This document shows positions 1 through 7,590 of a DNA stretch of 64,000 nt, piece by piece. The stretch covers positions 1,609,369 through 1,673,368 of the forward strand of contig NZ_CP100445.1 of assembly GCF_024227435.1 (NCBI RefSeq), in the 5' to 3' direction. Numbering within the stretch: position 1 is the stretch's first letter; each line of letters starts with the position of its first letter. Origin of the DNA: Natrinema caseinilyticum (GTDB lineage: Archaea > Halobacteriota > Halobacteria > Halobacteriales > Natrialbaceae). The position numbers and the translations under genes are program-made. Under the pieces are notes generated by a model. It was not told the DNA's origin, searched no databases, and was given only the letters and a program-made list of their open reading frames with translations.

Positions 1-323
1 TCTTTCGTCGCTCCATGGACGAGCCATCGAGAACGGTTATGATTAGTAATCAGTTCGTTATGCTTTCCATCGACAACGACGACGAATTTAGGTGGTAATC
101 ACCCCGAAACAGGCTCGAGAAATGACCAACAAACCGGTCGAAACTGTATCCGTATCGGGATTTCCCGGTCGTTACGACGGCCGTGACGGTCACAGAGAAA
201 AGAGAGTCACGAACGGACGGTATTCACTCCATTCGATAGAAGCGGAGACGATGTCCGCAGACGCAACGGTAGAAAGCAGTCCGTACCGGCCGACGACGTC
301 ACCGGCCGCGTCCGAGCGGCCGA
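1..323. other. Intergenic stretch, no supported gene
   Basis: This stretch lies beyond the 3' end of the MinD-type gene, and I see no gene in it. The one open frame (85 codons on the plus strand) has no recognisable domain and is rich in Arg and Ser, as expected of a shadow frame. A 13-bp perfect palindrome, TGATTAGTAATCA, sits at 40-52 in a locally AT-rich patch and could belong to a promoter of a gene left of or inside the window edge. That is only a suggestion. Confidence 0.5.
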
Positions 324-1190
324 TCAGGAGTCGGTTTCGGCATCCGTAATGGCGCTCGAAACGTCGTCGTGTGCCGCTTCGCGGCCCGTCGAATCGCCTT
401 TCGGGTCGACCGGCGGGTTCGAACGGGAGCCGGTCGGCGGTCGTCTGTTCGTGCCGCCATCGGTGGCGGGCTCTGCGATGTCGACGCCCGTCAAATCCGA
501 CGCGAGCCGGCGGTAGGCGACGGCACCCGGCCCGTTCGGTTCGAACACGACGAGCGGCGTGCCGGCGTAGATGCTGTCTCGAGCGGCGGGATCCTCGGGA
601 ACGATCCCGAGCAGCGACACCCCGAGGCGGTCCGCGAGTTCCTCGTGGGAGATGTCGCTGTCGGGTCGGGTCCGGGTGAGGACGAGGCCGGCGACGGAGC
701 CACCGGCGCGATCGGTCAACTCGAGGGTCTTTTTCGAATCGTGGATAGCGGCGGGTTCGGGCGTCGAGACGATGACGACGGCGTCGGCCAGTCCCAGCGG
801 GAGGACCGTCTCGTGGCTGATACCCGCGCCGACGTCGAGAAAGACGTAATCGAATTTCGTCCGAAGCGTGGCGACGGCCGTACCGAGCCCTTCGGGTGAG
901 GTTTCGGCGTACTCGTCGAGGCTGGTCCCGCTGGGAACAGCGAAGATGTTGTCCGCCAATCGGTACGTGGCGTCGTCGACCGATGCGTTGCCCGCCAAGA
1001 CGTCGTATAGGGTCGTCGAGTCGGGAGAGAGGCTGACGAACCCGGCGAGGTTCGCCATGCCGAGATCCGCGTCGACGATGGCGACGCGCTTTCCGGCCTC
1101 GGCCAGCGCCGTCCCGAGATTGACCGTCGTCGTCGTCTTCCCGACACCACCTTTCCCGCTCGCGATAGCGTAGACCGTCTCCTGAGACAT
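324..1190 (-). CDS. MinD/ParA-family P-loop ATPase
   Basis: Cytoplasmic ATPase of the SIMIBI class, the family that positions proteins or plasmids by ATP-driven dimerisation on a surface. The deviant Walker A motif GKGGVGKTT is at residues 12-20, followed by the typical strand VAIVDADLGMANLAG (Walker A' / switch I). At 288 aa it is slightly longer than the usual 250-270 aa, because the last 50 residues are a Gly/Pro/Thr/Ser-rich tail and not an amphipathic membrane helix like that of bacterial MinD. Haloarchaea carry several MinD paralogues with roles in placing archaella and chemoreceptor arrays; which paralogue this is cannot be told from the sequence. It is transcribed away from the aRF1 gene, and the gap of about 190 bp must hold both promoters. 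The family is certain, the role is not. Confidence 0.9.
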   Translation of the reverse strand: MSQETVYAIASGKGGVGKTTTTVNLGTALAEAGKRVAIVDADLGMANLAGFVSLSPDSTTLYDVLAGNASVDDATYRLADNIFAVPSGTSLDEYAETSPEGLGTAVATLRTKFDYVFLDVGAGISHETVLPLGLADAVVIVSTPEPAAIHDSKKTLELTDRAGGSVAGLVLTRTRPDSDISHEELADRLGVSLLGIVPEDPAARDSIYAGTPLVVFEPNGPGAVAYRRLASDLTGVDIAEPATDGGTNRRPPTGSRSNPPVDPKGDSTGREAAHDDVSSAITDAETDS

Positions 1191-1376
1191 ACTCGATTAC
1201 TGTCCTGACCCTAGAACGGCAACACCTTAAATCGTCACCTAACCTCTCGGCTCGTTATGGCGCGCCGACACGTCTCGCATAGTCGGAAAAACGACGCCAC
1301 GACTCCGCCAGCGCTCGGTTGCACGACGAGGGGTGTGTCAAAGGATTCTTACCCACAGCAGCGTTTTGTTCGACTA

Positions 1377-2636
1377 ATGAGCCAGGAGAGGGAACAGGAG
1401 CAATCCGACCGGAAGAAATACGAGTTCCGGAAGGTCATCGAGGATCTCAAGAACTACGACGGCTCCGGAACGCAGCTCGTGACGATCTACGTTCCCGAGG
1501 ATAGACAGATCAGCGACGTCGTCCAGCACGTCACACAGGAACACAGCGAAGCGGCCAACATCAAATCCAAGCAGACCCGAACCGCCGTCCAGGACGCGCT
1601 GACGAGCATCAAAGACCGGCTCCGATACTACGACACCTATCCACCCGAAAACGGCATCGTCCTCTTCTCGGGTGCCGTCGACTCCGGCGGCGGGCAAACA
1701 GAGATGGTCACCAACGTCCTCGAGAGTCCGCCCCAGCCTATCGAGTCCTTTCGGTATCACTGCGACTCGGACTTTCTGACCGAACCGCTCGAGGAGATGC
1801 TCGCCGACAAGGGACTCTACGGCCTGGTCGTCCTCGACCGCCGCGAGGCCAACGTCGGCTGGCTGAAGGGCAAACGAATCGAACCGGTCAAATCCGCGTC
1901 CTCGCTCGTTCCCGGCAAGCAGCGCAAAGGTGGCCAGTCCGCACAGCGATTCGCTCGCCTGCGCCTCGAGGCGATCGACAACTTCTATCAGGAGGTCGCA
2001 GGAATGGCGAACGACCTGTTCGTCCCGAAGCGCCACGAACTCGACGGAATCCTCGTCGGCGGCCCCTCGCCGACCAAAGACGAGTTCTTGGACGGCGACT
2101 ACCTCCACCACGAGATTCAGGACAACGTCATCGGGAAGTTCGACGTCGCGTACACGGACGAATCGGGACTGAAGGATCTGGTCGACAACGCCGAGGACGC
2201 CCTGGCCGACGCCGAGGTGATGAAAGACAAGCAGGTGATGGAGGAGTTCTTCGAGGAACTCAACGCCGGGGACCTGGCGACCTACGGCTTCGAGCAGACG
2301 CGTCGAAACCTGATGATGGGCGCGGTCGACCGCCTGTTGATCAGCGAGGACCTCCGGAAGGACGTCGTCACCTACGACTGTCCGGAGTGTGGCGCAACCG
2401 AGCGCGAGGTGATCGACCGGCGAAAGTCGACGCCGACGCACACCTGCACCGAGTGTGGAACCGACGTCGAGGCGACCGAAGAGGACCGCGAGGACGCGAT
2501 CGACCACCTCATCGACATCGCCGAACAGCGCGGGACCGAGACGAAGTTCATCTCGACGGACTTCGAGAAGGGTGAACAGCTCTACAACGCCTTCGGCGGC
2601 TTCGCCGGGATTCTGCGGTATTCGACCGGCGTCTAA
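1377..2636 (+). CDS. prf1: Peptide chain release factor aRF1
   Basis: Class-1 archaeal/eukaryal-type release factor. It reads all three stop codons in the ribosomal A site and triggers peptidyl-tRNA hydrolysis. The NIKS stop-codon recognition motif is at residues 61-64, the catalytic GGQ loop (KGGQSAQRF) has GGQ at 185-187, and a C-terminal domain carries two CxxC pairs (CPEC 335-338, CTEC 357-360), a zinc-ribbon-like element of archaeal members. The open frame reaches back to 1257, but the ATG at 1377 gives 419 aa, the normal family length. The 40-residue extension is Arg/His/Ser-rich and not acidic, so I reject it. It appears monocistronic, divergent from the MinD-type gene. Confidence 0.97.
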   Translation: MSQEREQEQSDRKKYEFRKVIEDLKNYDGSGTQLVTIYVPEDRQISDVVQHVTQEHSEAANIKSKQTRTAVQDALTSIKDRLRYYDTYPPENGIVLFSGAVDSGGGQTEMVTNVLESPPQPIESFRYHCDSDFLTEPLEEMLADKGLYGLVVLDRREANVGWLKGKRIEPVKSASSLVPGKQRKGGQSAQRFARLRLEAIDNFYQEVAGMANDLFVPKRHELDGILVGGPSPTKDEFLDGDYLHHEIQDNVIGKFDVAYTDESGLKDLVDNAEDALADAEVMKDKQVMEEFFEELNAGDLATYGFEQTRRNLMMGAVDRLLISEDLRKDVVTYDCPECGATEREVIDRRKSTPTHTCTECGTDVEATEEDREDAIDHLIDIAEQRGTETKFISTDFEKGEQLYNAFGGFAGILRYSTGV

Positions 2637-2830
2637 GCGGATTCTTCGAACGGACGTCCCGGTCGTCCGGACCGAAATCGGAGAGCGGAACCGACGTCGA
2701 GAAACGGGAACCGATAGCAGGGAAAGCGAACAGTCTCCGGAGAACGCCAATCGACCGCAGGGGACGCGAAATCCGTCGACTGGCCGGCGAAACCCAACAG
2801 GATTAACCGCTCGCCGAGTGAGTATCGCGT

Positions 2831-3760
2831 ATGCCCCTCTCGAATCGACGGATCCTCGTCACGGGTGGCGCTGGGTTCATCGGCTCGCACCTCTCGGAGC
2901 GACTGCTCGCGGACGGTGCCGACGTCCTCGTCGTCGACAACTTTTCGAACGGTGATCGCGATCGCATCCCCGACGACGCGGACTTTCTCGAGGCCGACCT
3001 CACCGAACCCACCGCACTCGAGGGCCACCTCGACGACGTCGACCTCGTCGTCCACCTGGCGGCGTCGAAGCACGTCGACACGGACCGCCCGCACGGCCAG
3101 TTCGACGACAACACGCGGATGACCCGAAATATCCTCGAGTCGATGGCCGACGCGGACGTCACGGAAATCGCCTACACCTCCTCCTCGACGGTCTACGGCG
3201 AAGCCCCGCGACCGACGCCGGAGGATTACGCCCCGCTCGAGCCGATCAGCGCCTACGGAGCCAGCAAGCTGGCGGACGAAGGGTTACTTTCCGCGCGGGC
3301 CCACAGCCACGACCTCACCGTTTGGAATTTCAGGTTCGCGAACGTGGTCGGCCCCCGCCTCAGGGGAGCGGTGATCCCCGATTTCGTCGAGAAACTACGG
3401 GCCGATCCCGAGACGCTTTCGATCCTCGGTGACGGCCGCCAGGAGAAGTCCTACCTTCACGTCGAGGACTGCCTCGACGCCATGCTCCACGTCGTCGAGC
3501 ACGCCGACGACGCGATGAACACGTACAACCTCGGCACGCGCACGACGACCTCGGTCGACCGGATCGCGACTATTGCCGCAGAGGAACTCGGCGTGGAACC
3601 CGATCGGGAGTATACCGGCGGCGAACGGGGCTGGACCGGTGACGTCCCGAAGATGCGCCTCTCCATCGAGAAGCTGTCCGCGCTGGGTTTCGAACCCCGT
3701 CTCTCGAGCGACGAGGCGGTGCGACGGTCGACGCGGGAGATCGTCGAAGAGGTACGATAG
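2831..3760 (+). CDS. NAD-dependent nucleotide-sugar epimerase/dehydratase (extended SDR)
   Basis: Extended short-chain dehydrogenase of the UDP-glucose 4-epimerase (GalE-like) group, 309 aa. The Rossmann motif GGAGFIGS is at residues 12-19 (GxxGxxG 12-18), the NAD-contacting VVDNFSNG follows at about 34-41, and the catalytic set is S119/T120 with Y142 and K146 (YGASK). Members interconvert or dehydrate NDP-sugars used for glycan synthesis. Which sugar is handled cannot be read from the sequence; GalE-like or dTDP-glucose dehydratase-like activities are both possible. It is followed at 150 bp by the flippase-like gene and the other glycan genes, so it may supply a sugar for that set. No metal box was seen in front of it. 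Confidence 0.88.
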   Translation: MPLSNRRILVTGGAGFIGSHLSERLLADGADVLVVDNFSNGDRDRIPDDADFLEADLTEPTALEGHLDDVDLVVHLAASKHVDTDRPHGQFDDNTRMTRNILESMADADVTEIAYTSSSTVYGEAPRPTPEDYAPLEPISAYGASKLADEGLLSARAHSHDLTVWNFRFANVVGPRLRGAVIPDFVEKLRADPETLSILGDGRQEKSYLHVEDCLDAMLHVVEHADDAMNTYNLGTRTTTSVDRIATIAAEELGVEPDREYTGGERGWTGDVPKMRLSIEKLSALGFEPRLSSDEAVRRSTREIVEEVR

Positions 3761-3870
3761 CCGGCGGTCGAAGACGGGAACCGACGACGACCGAGGACGA
3801 CCGGCAACGGTCGGCGGTAGGTGGAAGCCAAAACGGCCCCGAGAACGACCCGATCCCGCGATCGCGAGTG

Positions 3871-3888
3871 TTTTAGGTGGGCTTAAAT
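3871..3888. promoter_or_regulatory. DtxR/IdeR-type operator, box 1
   Basis: TTTTAGGTGGGCTTAAAT is an imperfect copy of the palindrome found four more times in this window; the second half-site has one changed base (CTTAAA for CCTAAA). It lies 24 bp before the ATG at 3912 and overlaps the TATA-like CTTAAATAT. The arrangement fits control of the flippase-like gene by a metal-dependent DtxR-family repressor. That is inference from similarity to the known DtxR-type consensus (TTAGG...CCTAA); binding is not shown. Confidence 0.6.
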
Positions 3889-3911
3889 ATCTGGGCCGGG
3901 AGGATAGGGCC

Positions 3912-5147
3912 ATGGAAGGCGAGGGTGAGCGGACCGGTCCGTCCGCTCCCGATGCCGGCTCGGTCTCGAGCGCCGAAAGCGACGGGACGGGCGCGGAGAG
4001 TGTCGGTCGCGGTGCGAGCCGGGAAAACGCCTGCGAGGGATCGCCGGGTCACAGATTCACCGCCGCCCTGACTCGCCGCCGACTGACGGTGGCCGGGACG
4101 ATGGTCGTGCTTCTCGGACTCGTCGTCGTGATACGGGAACTCGACGTGCGGACGGTCGCGTCCGAGATCTCGAGTGCAGATCCGCTCGTGCTCGCCGGCG
4201 CGGTCGCCGTCTACGCCGTCTCGTGGCCGCTCCGTGGTCGCCGGTATCGCGACGTGCTCGCGGCGATGGACCACCGCAGCGACACCGCGTTTGCCACGAT
4301 CGCGATCTTCGTCAGTCAGACGGCGAACCTCGCGGTCCCGGCGCGAGCCGGCGACGCGGTGCGCGCACACGTACTGCGGACGAACCGCGACGTACCGTAT
4401 TCCGCCGGGTTCGCGTCGTTGGCCGTCGAGCGGGTGTTCGACCTGACGACGATCGCGGCGCTCGCGGCGCTCGCCGCGGCGTGGCTCGCGCTGGGCGATG
4501 CGGCCGGGACGCTCCGGACGGTCGCGTCGGCCGACGGGGCGAGGATTACCGTCCTGTCCGCGGCGACGGTGAGTCTCGCGGCTGCAGGTGTCGGCCTCGC
4601 GGTCGTCACGTCCGCTCGAGCGGATCACGGACTCGGTGCGTGGGTGCGGGATGGGGTCGGCGGCCGGCCGCGGCTCGAACGGGCCGTCACGGCCGGGCTC
4701 CGGTTCGCGACGGCGGTCCAGACGGTCGCCCGGCAGCCGCGCGCGCTCGGACGAATCGGGGCCGGGAGTCTCGCCGTGTGGTCGCTCGACGTGTGTACCG
4801 CAGTTCTCGTTCTGGCTGCGCTCGGAAGCGACCTCGCGTTCGCCACGCTGGTGGCGGTCGGAACGCTCGCGGTTAGCGTGGGGAACCTCGCGAAAGTTCT
4901 TCCCCTCTCCCAGGGCGGCGTCGGGCTCTACGAGGCCGCCTTTACGGCGCTGATCGTCGGGCTCACGCCGATCGGTGCGAGTACGGCGCTCGCCGCGGCG
5001 ATCGTCGATCACGCGCTGAAAAACGCCGTGACGCTGGTCGGCGGCGCCGGCGGGACTCTCGCGCTCGGTCTCTCCCTCTCGGACGCGACGGGGGAGCCGG
5101 ATCCGACGCGAAATAACGGTAGTTTTTTAGGCGAGCCTAAAAGATAG
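3912..5147 (+). CDS. Lysylphosphatidylglycerol-synthase TM-region/AglD-like membrane protein
   Basis: Polytopic membrane protein of the family with the LPG_synthase_TM domain (flippase-like, UPF0104), 411 aa from the ATG at 3912. The open frame runs back to 3573, but that part overlaps the epimerase and is basic. Residues 1-50 are a charged, likely disordered N-terminus; after that come about eight hydrophobic segments (for example LTVAGTMVVLLGLVVV). The segment ending in SQGGVGLYEA is typical of the family. In haloarchaea this domain occurs at the C-terminus of AglD and in stand-alone relatives thought to move lipid-linked sugars, so a role in translocating a polyprenyl-linked glycan is likely but unproven. 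Metal box 1 lies before it, and box 2 is embedded in its last codons and serves the next gene 7 bp downstream. Confidence 0.8.
   Translation: MEGEGERTGPSAPDAGSVSSAESDGTGAESVGRGASRENACEGSPGHRFTAALTRRRLTVAGTMVVLLGLVVVIRELDVRTVASEISSADPLVLAGAVAVYAVSWPLRGRRYRDVLAAMDHRSDTAFATIAIFVSQTANLAVPARAGDAVRAHVLRTNRDVPYSAGFASLAVERVFDLTTIAALAALAAAWLALGDAAGTLRTVASADGARITVLSAATVSLAAAGVGLAVVTSARADHGLGAWVRDGVGGRPRLERAVTAGLRFATAVQTVARQPRALGRIGAGSLAVWSLDVCTAVLVLAALGSDLAFATLVAVGTLAVSVGNLAKVLPLSQGGVGLYEAAFTALIVGLTPIGASTALAAAIVDHALKNAVTLVGGAGGTLALGLSLSDATGEPDPTRNNGSFLGEPKR
5125..5142. promoter_or_regulatory. DtxR/IdeR-type operator, box 2 (inside the 3' end of the upstream gene)
   Basis: TTTTAGGCGAGCCTAAAA is the best palindrome of the five (7-8 bp half-sites around a 3-bp centre). 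It is embedded in the last codons of the flippase-like gene, where it encodes Phe-Leu-Gly-Glu-Pro-Lys, and ends 12 bp before the ATG of the GT75-like gene. An AT-rich stretch (AAATAAC) lies just upstream. A bound protein would sit between promoter and start, as expected of a repressor. Confidence 0.72.
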
Positions 5148-5154
5148 TGGCACA

Positions 5155-6390
5155 ATGGATCAGGATATCTGCGTCGTCGTGCCGACGATTCGGGAGTACG
5201 AGTGTCTCCGCTCGTACTTCGGAAACGCGCGGGAACACGGATTCGACCTCTCGCGGCTCCACGTGGTTCTCGTCACCGAGAACTTCTGCGAGACGAAAGC
5301 GATGGAAACGATGCTCGCCGAGGAGGGCGTTTCGGGCGAGGTTTTCGACGGGAGCCGTCGCGAGGAGTGGTACGCCGACCACGACGTCGCGGAGTACTCC
5401 CACGTCGTCCCGGCGGCGAGCCACGCCGAGACGAGTTTCGGCCTGCTCTACATGTGGGCCCACGACGAGTTCGACTACGGCTTCTTCATCGACGACGACA
5501 CCCTTCCGCACCCCGACGAGGACTTCTTCGGGACGCACATGGGGAACCTGGCTTTCGAAGGCGACGTCGAATCGGTCGCCTCCGACGAGCGGTGGGTCAA
5601 CGTGTTGTACCAGAACGCGGACGACCACGGCCTCTACCCGCGGGGGTACCCGTACTCGGCGATGGGCGAGACCGTAGAGACCGCTACCGCCCACGTCGAC
5701 GCCGGCGACGTCGTCGCCTCGCAGGGCCTGTGGACGAACGTGCCCGACCTCGACGCCGTTCGCATCCTGATGGACGGCGACCTCGAGGGGCAGGCCCAGA
5801 CCCGGACCGCGAGCGAGGACTTCGGCGACGACTTCGTCGCCGCTCGCGGCAATTACCTCACGGTCTGCTCGATGAACCTCGCCTTCCGGCGCGAGGTGAT
5901 TCCCGCGTTCTACCAGCTGCCGATGGACGACAACGAGTGGAACGTCGGCCGGTTCGACGACATCTGGTCGGGGGTCTTCCTCAAGCGAGCCTGCGACGTG
6001 CTCGGCAAGCGCATCTACAACGGCGCGCCGCTTTGCGAACACAACAAGGCCCCTCGAAGCACCTTCGACGACCTCAACAACGAGGTTCCGGGACTCGAGC
6101 TCAACGAACACCTCTGGCGGGTGATCGACGGCGTGGAACCGGAGGGTCCACGGGCCGTTCAGCCGGCGGAGCCGTCCGAGGACGATGGTAGCGGCGACGC
6201 GGACGACTACGCGGCCGTCTTCGAGGCGATGGGCCGCGAACTCGCCGACGGTGAGTGGGAGGAGTACAACAACGGCGCGTTCTTCAACTACGTCGGCGAA
6301 CACATGCTCGACTGGCTCGAGTGCCTCGCGGCGCTCGGATCGGGCGCCGGCCCCGAAACGGACCGCGCACAGGTCGTCGCCGACGACTGA
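5155..6390 (+). CDS. GT75-like glycosyltransferase (reversibly glycosylated polypeptide / alpha-1,4-glucan-protein synthase family)
   Basis: Cytosolic protein of the RGP family, 411 aa. Plant members interconvert UDP-arabinopyranose and UDP-arabinofuranose or become self-glycosylated. The N-terminus ICVVVPTIRE is a GT-A nucleotide-sugar fold start, and the metal/nucleotide-binding DDD is at residues 113-115 in GFFIDDDTLP. A second conserved block (ARGNYLTVCSMNLAFRREVIPAFYQLPM) follows, with RFDDIWSGVF after it. The C-terminal 60 residues are acidic. Its place between a flippase-like protein and a metal-type ABC importer, with its own metal box, suggests that it makes or transfers a sugar for a surface glycan when metal is scarce. 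The family is fairly sure; the reaction is not. Confidence 0.8.
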   Translation: MDQDICVVVPTIREYECLRSYFGNAREHGFDLSRLHVVLVTENFCETKAMETMLAEEGVSGEVFDGSRREEWYADHDVAEYSHVVPAASHAETSFGLLYMWAHDEFDYGFFIDDDTLPHPDEDFFGTHMGNLAFEGDVESVASDERWVNVLYQNADDHGLYPRGYPYSAMGETVETATAHVDAGDVVASQGLWTNVPDLDAVRILMDGDLEGQAQTRTASEDFGDDFVAARGNYLTVCSMNLAFRREVIPAFYQLPMDDNEWNVGRFDDIWSGVFLKRACDVLGKRIYNGAPLCEHNKAPRSTFDDLNNEVPGLELNEHLWRVIDGVEPEGPRAVQPAEPSEDDGSGDADDYAAVFEAMGRELADGEWEEYNNGAFFNYVGEHMLDWLECLAALGSGAGPETDRAQVVADD

Positions 6391-6406
6391 ATCGTCAACT
6401 ATAAGG

Positions 6407-6424
6407 TTTTAGGTCAGCCTAAAC
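6407..6424. promoter_or_regulatory. DtxR/IdeR-type operator, box 3
   Basis: TTTTAGGTCAGCCTAAAC lies between a TATA-like ACTATAAGG (about 6398-6406) and the ATG at 6430. This is the classic place for a repressor that blocks transcription. It precedes the iron-type ABC binding protein, a usual target of DtxR-family iron or manganese regulators, which makes the metal reading of all five boxes more believable. Confidence 0.75.
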
Positions 6425-6429
6425 CGAGT

Positions 6430-7590
6430 ATGAACGGAGACAGCGGAGAGCGCGCGGTTACGCGCAGGAACGCGTTGCGAATCGGGTCCGCCCTGGGCGT
6501 CACCTCGCTCGCGGGCTGTCTGGGATTCTTCAACGACGATCAAGACGTCGAGATACCGTCACTCTCCGAGTTCCGAGGCTCCGGGACGCTCGTGGAAGGT
6601 CGACCGGCACCGGGAGGGACGTCGATAGAGGAACTCCCGGATCTCTCGGGCGACCTCGCGCTCTACATCGGCGGCGGCGAGGGTGGGATCTACTACGAGT
6701 TCGTCGAGATGTTGCAGAACATCTATCCCGATTTCACGGTCCATCCGAACGACAACGACTCGGCGTCGCTGGCCCAGACGATCGTCGAGGAAGTCGACGC
6801 CGGCGCGGCCCAGGCGGACGTGTTCTGGTCGATCGACGCCAGCTCGCTGGGGTTCGTCGCGGACAACGACGCCTACGAACCGCTCTCGGACGCTGCGGTC
6901 GACCCGGTCGCGAACGACCAGTTCGTCGGATCCGACGAGGCGTGGGCCGGCGTCGCCGGACGTGCGCGTTCCGTGCCGTACAACATCGACCAGCTGAGCG
7001 GCTCGGACGTTCCGAGCACCGTCATGGAGTTCCCGTCGACCGACGCCCTGCAGGGAACGATGGGCTGGGCACCGACGTACGGTGCGTTCAAATCGTTCGT
7101 GACGGCCATGCGGCTGATCGAAGGCGACGAGGCGACCCGTACCTGGCTGGTCGACATGCGAGACGCCGGTACCGAGCGCCGTGGCAACGAGTACGCCGTC
7201 TCCCAGGCCGTGGCTAACGGCTCCCTGGCGGCCGGGTTCGCGAACCACTACTACGCGATGCGCGTCAAAAATCAACAGCCGGACGCGCCGATCGATCTCG
7301 CCTTCACCGAAAGCGATGCCGGCGCGCTGATAAACGTCGCAGGCGCGCTGAAAGTGAAAGGGACCCAGCGGGGCGAACTCGTCGACGATTTCGTCCGCCA
7401 CTTGCTCTCCTCGGAGGCACAGGAGTACTTCGCGACGATCAGTTTCGCCTACCCGATGATCGAGGGCGTCGCCCCGGTCGGTGGTCTCCCGACGATCGAC
7501 GAGCTGAGCCCGCCGGATATCGACCTCGCGGAGCTATCGAACCTGGAACCGACCCTCGACCTGATGGACGACGCCGGCGTCTCAGGATGA
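6430..7590 (+). CDS. Tat lipoprotein, iron-type ABC transporter substrate-binding protein
   Basis: Extracellular solute-binding lipoprotein of the ferric/FbpA-like class, 386 aa. The twin-arginine motif TRRNALRIG is at 11-19 (RR 12-13) and the lipobox LAGC at 27-30, so it is probably exported folded and anchored by Cys30. The mature part has a periplasmic-binding fold start (LALYIGGGEGGIYYEFVEML), and Tyr/Arg-rich loops such as GRARSVPYNID could hold the ligand. Box 3 lies just upstream and the permease start overlaps its stop (ATGA). No ATPase gene follows, so the system must borrow one encoded elsewhere. Iron is the most likely cargo from permease homology and the operator type; another metal is possible. 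Confidence 0.87.
   Translation: MNGDSGERAVTRRNALRIGSALGVTSLAGCLGFFNDDQDVEIPSLSEFRGSGTLVEGRPAPGGTSIEELPDLSGDLALYIGGGEGGIYYEFVEMLQNIYPDFTVHPNDNDSASLAQTIVEEVDAGAAQADVFWSIDASSLGFVADNDAYEPLSDAAVDPVANDQFVGSDEAWAGVAGRARSVPYNIDQLSGSDVPSTVMEFPSTDALQGTMGWAPTYGAFKSFVTAMRLIEGDEATRTWLVDMRDAGTERRGNEYAVSQAVANGSLAAGFANHYYAMRVKNQQPDAPIDLAFTESDAGALINVAGALKVKGTQRGELVDDFVRHLLSSEAQEYFATISFAYPMIEGVAPVGGLPTIDELSPPDIDLAELSNLEPTLDLMDDAGVSG

Noticed and set aside
92-349. 85-codon plus-strand frame at the window start
   Set aside because: No recognisable domain, Arg/Ser-rich, overlaps the 3' end of the MinD-type gene.
1229-1245. Possible sixth metal box before the MinD-type gene (CCTTAAATCGTCACCTAACC)
   Set aside because: The half-sites do not face each other with the right spacing; only isolated CCTAA-like words match.
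1374-2750. 458-codon open frame antisense to aRF1
   Set aside because: Long antisense frames are expected in GC-rich DNA with strong GC3. The protein has no domain and the sense gene has all aRF1 motifs.
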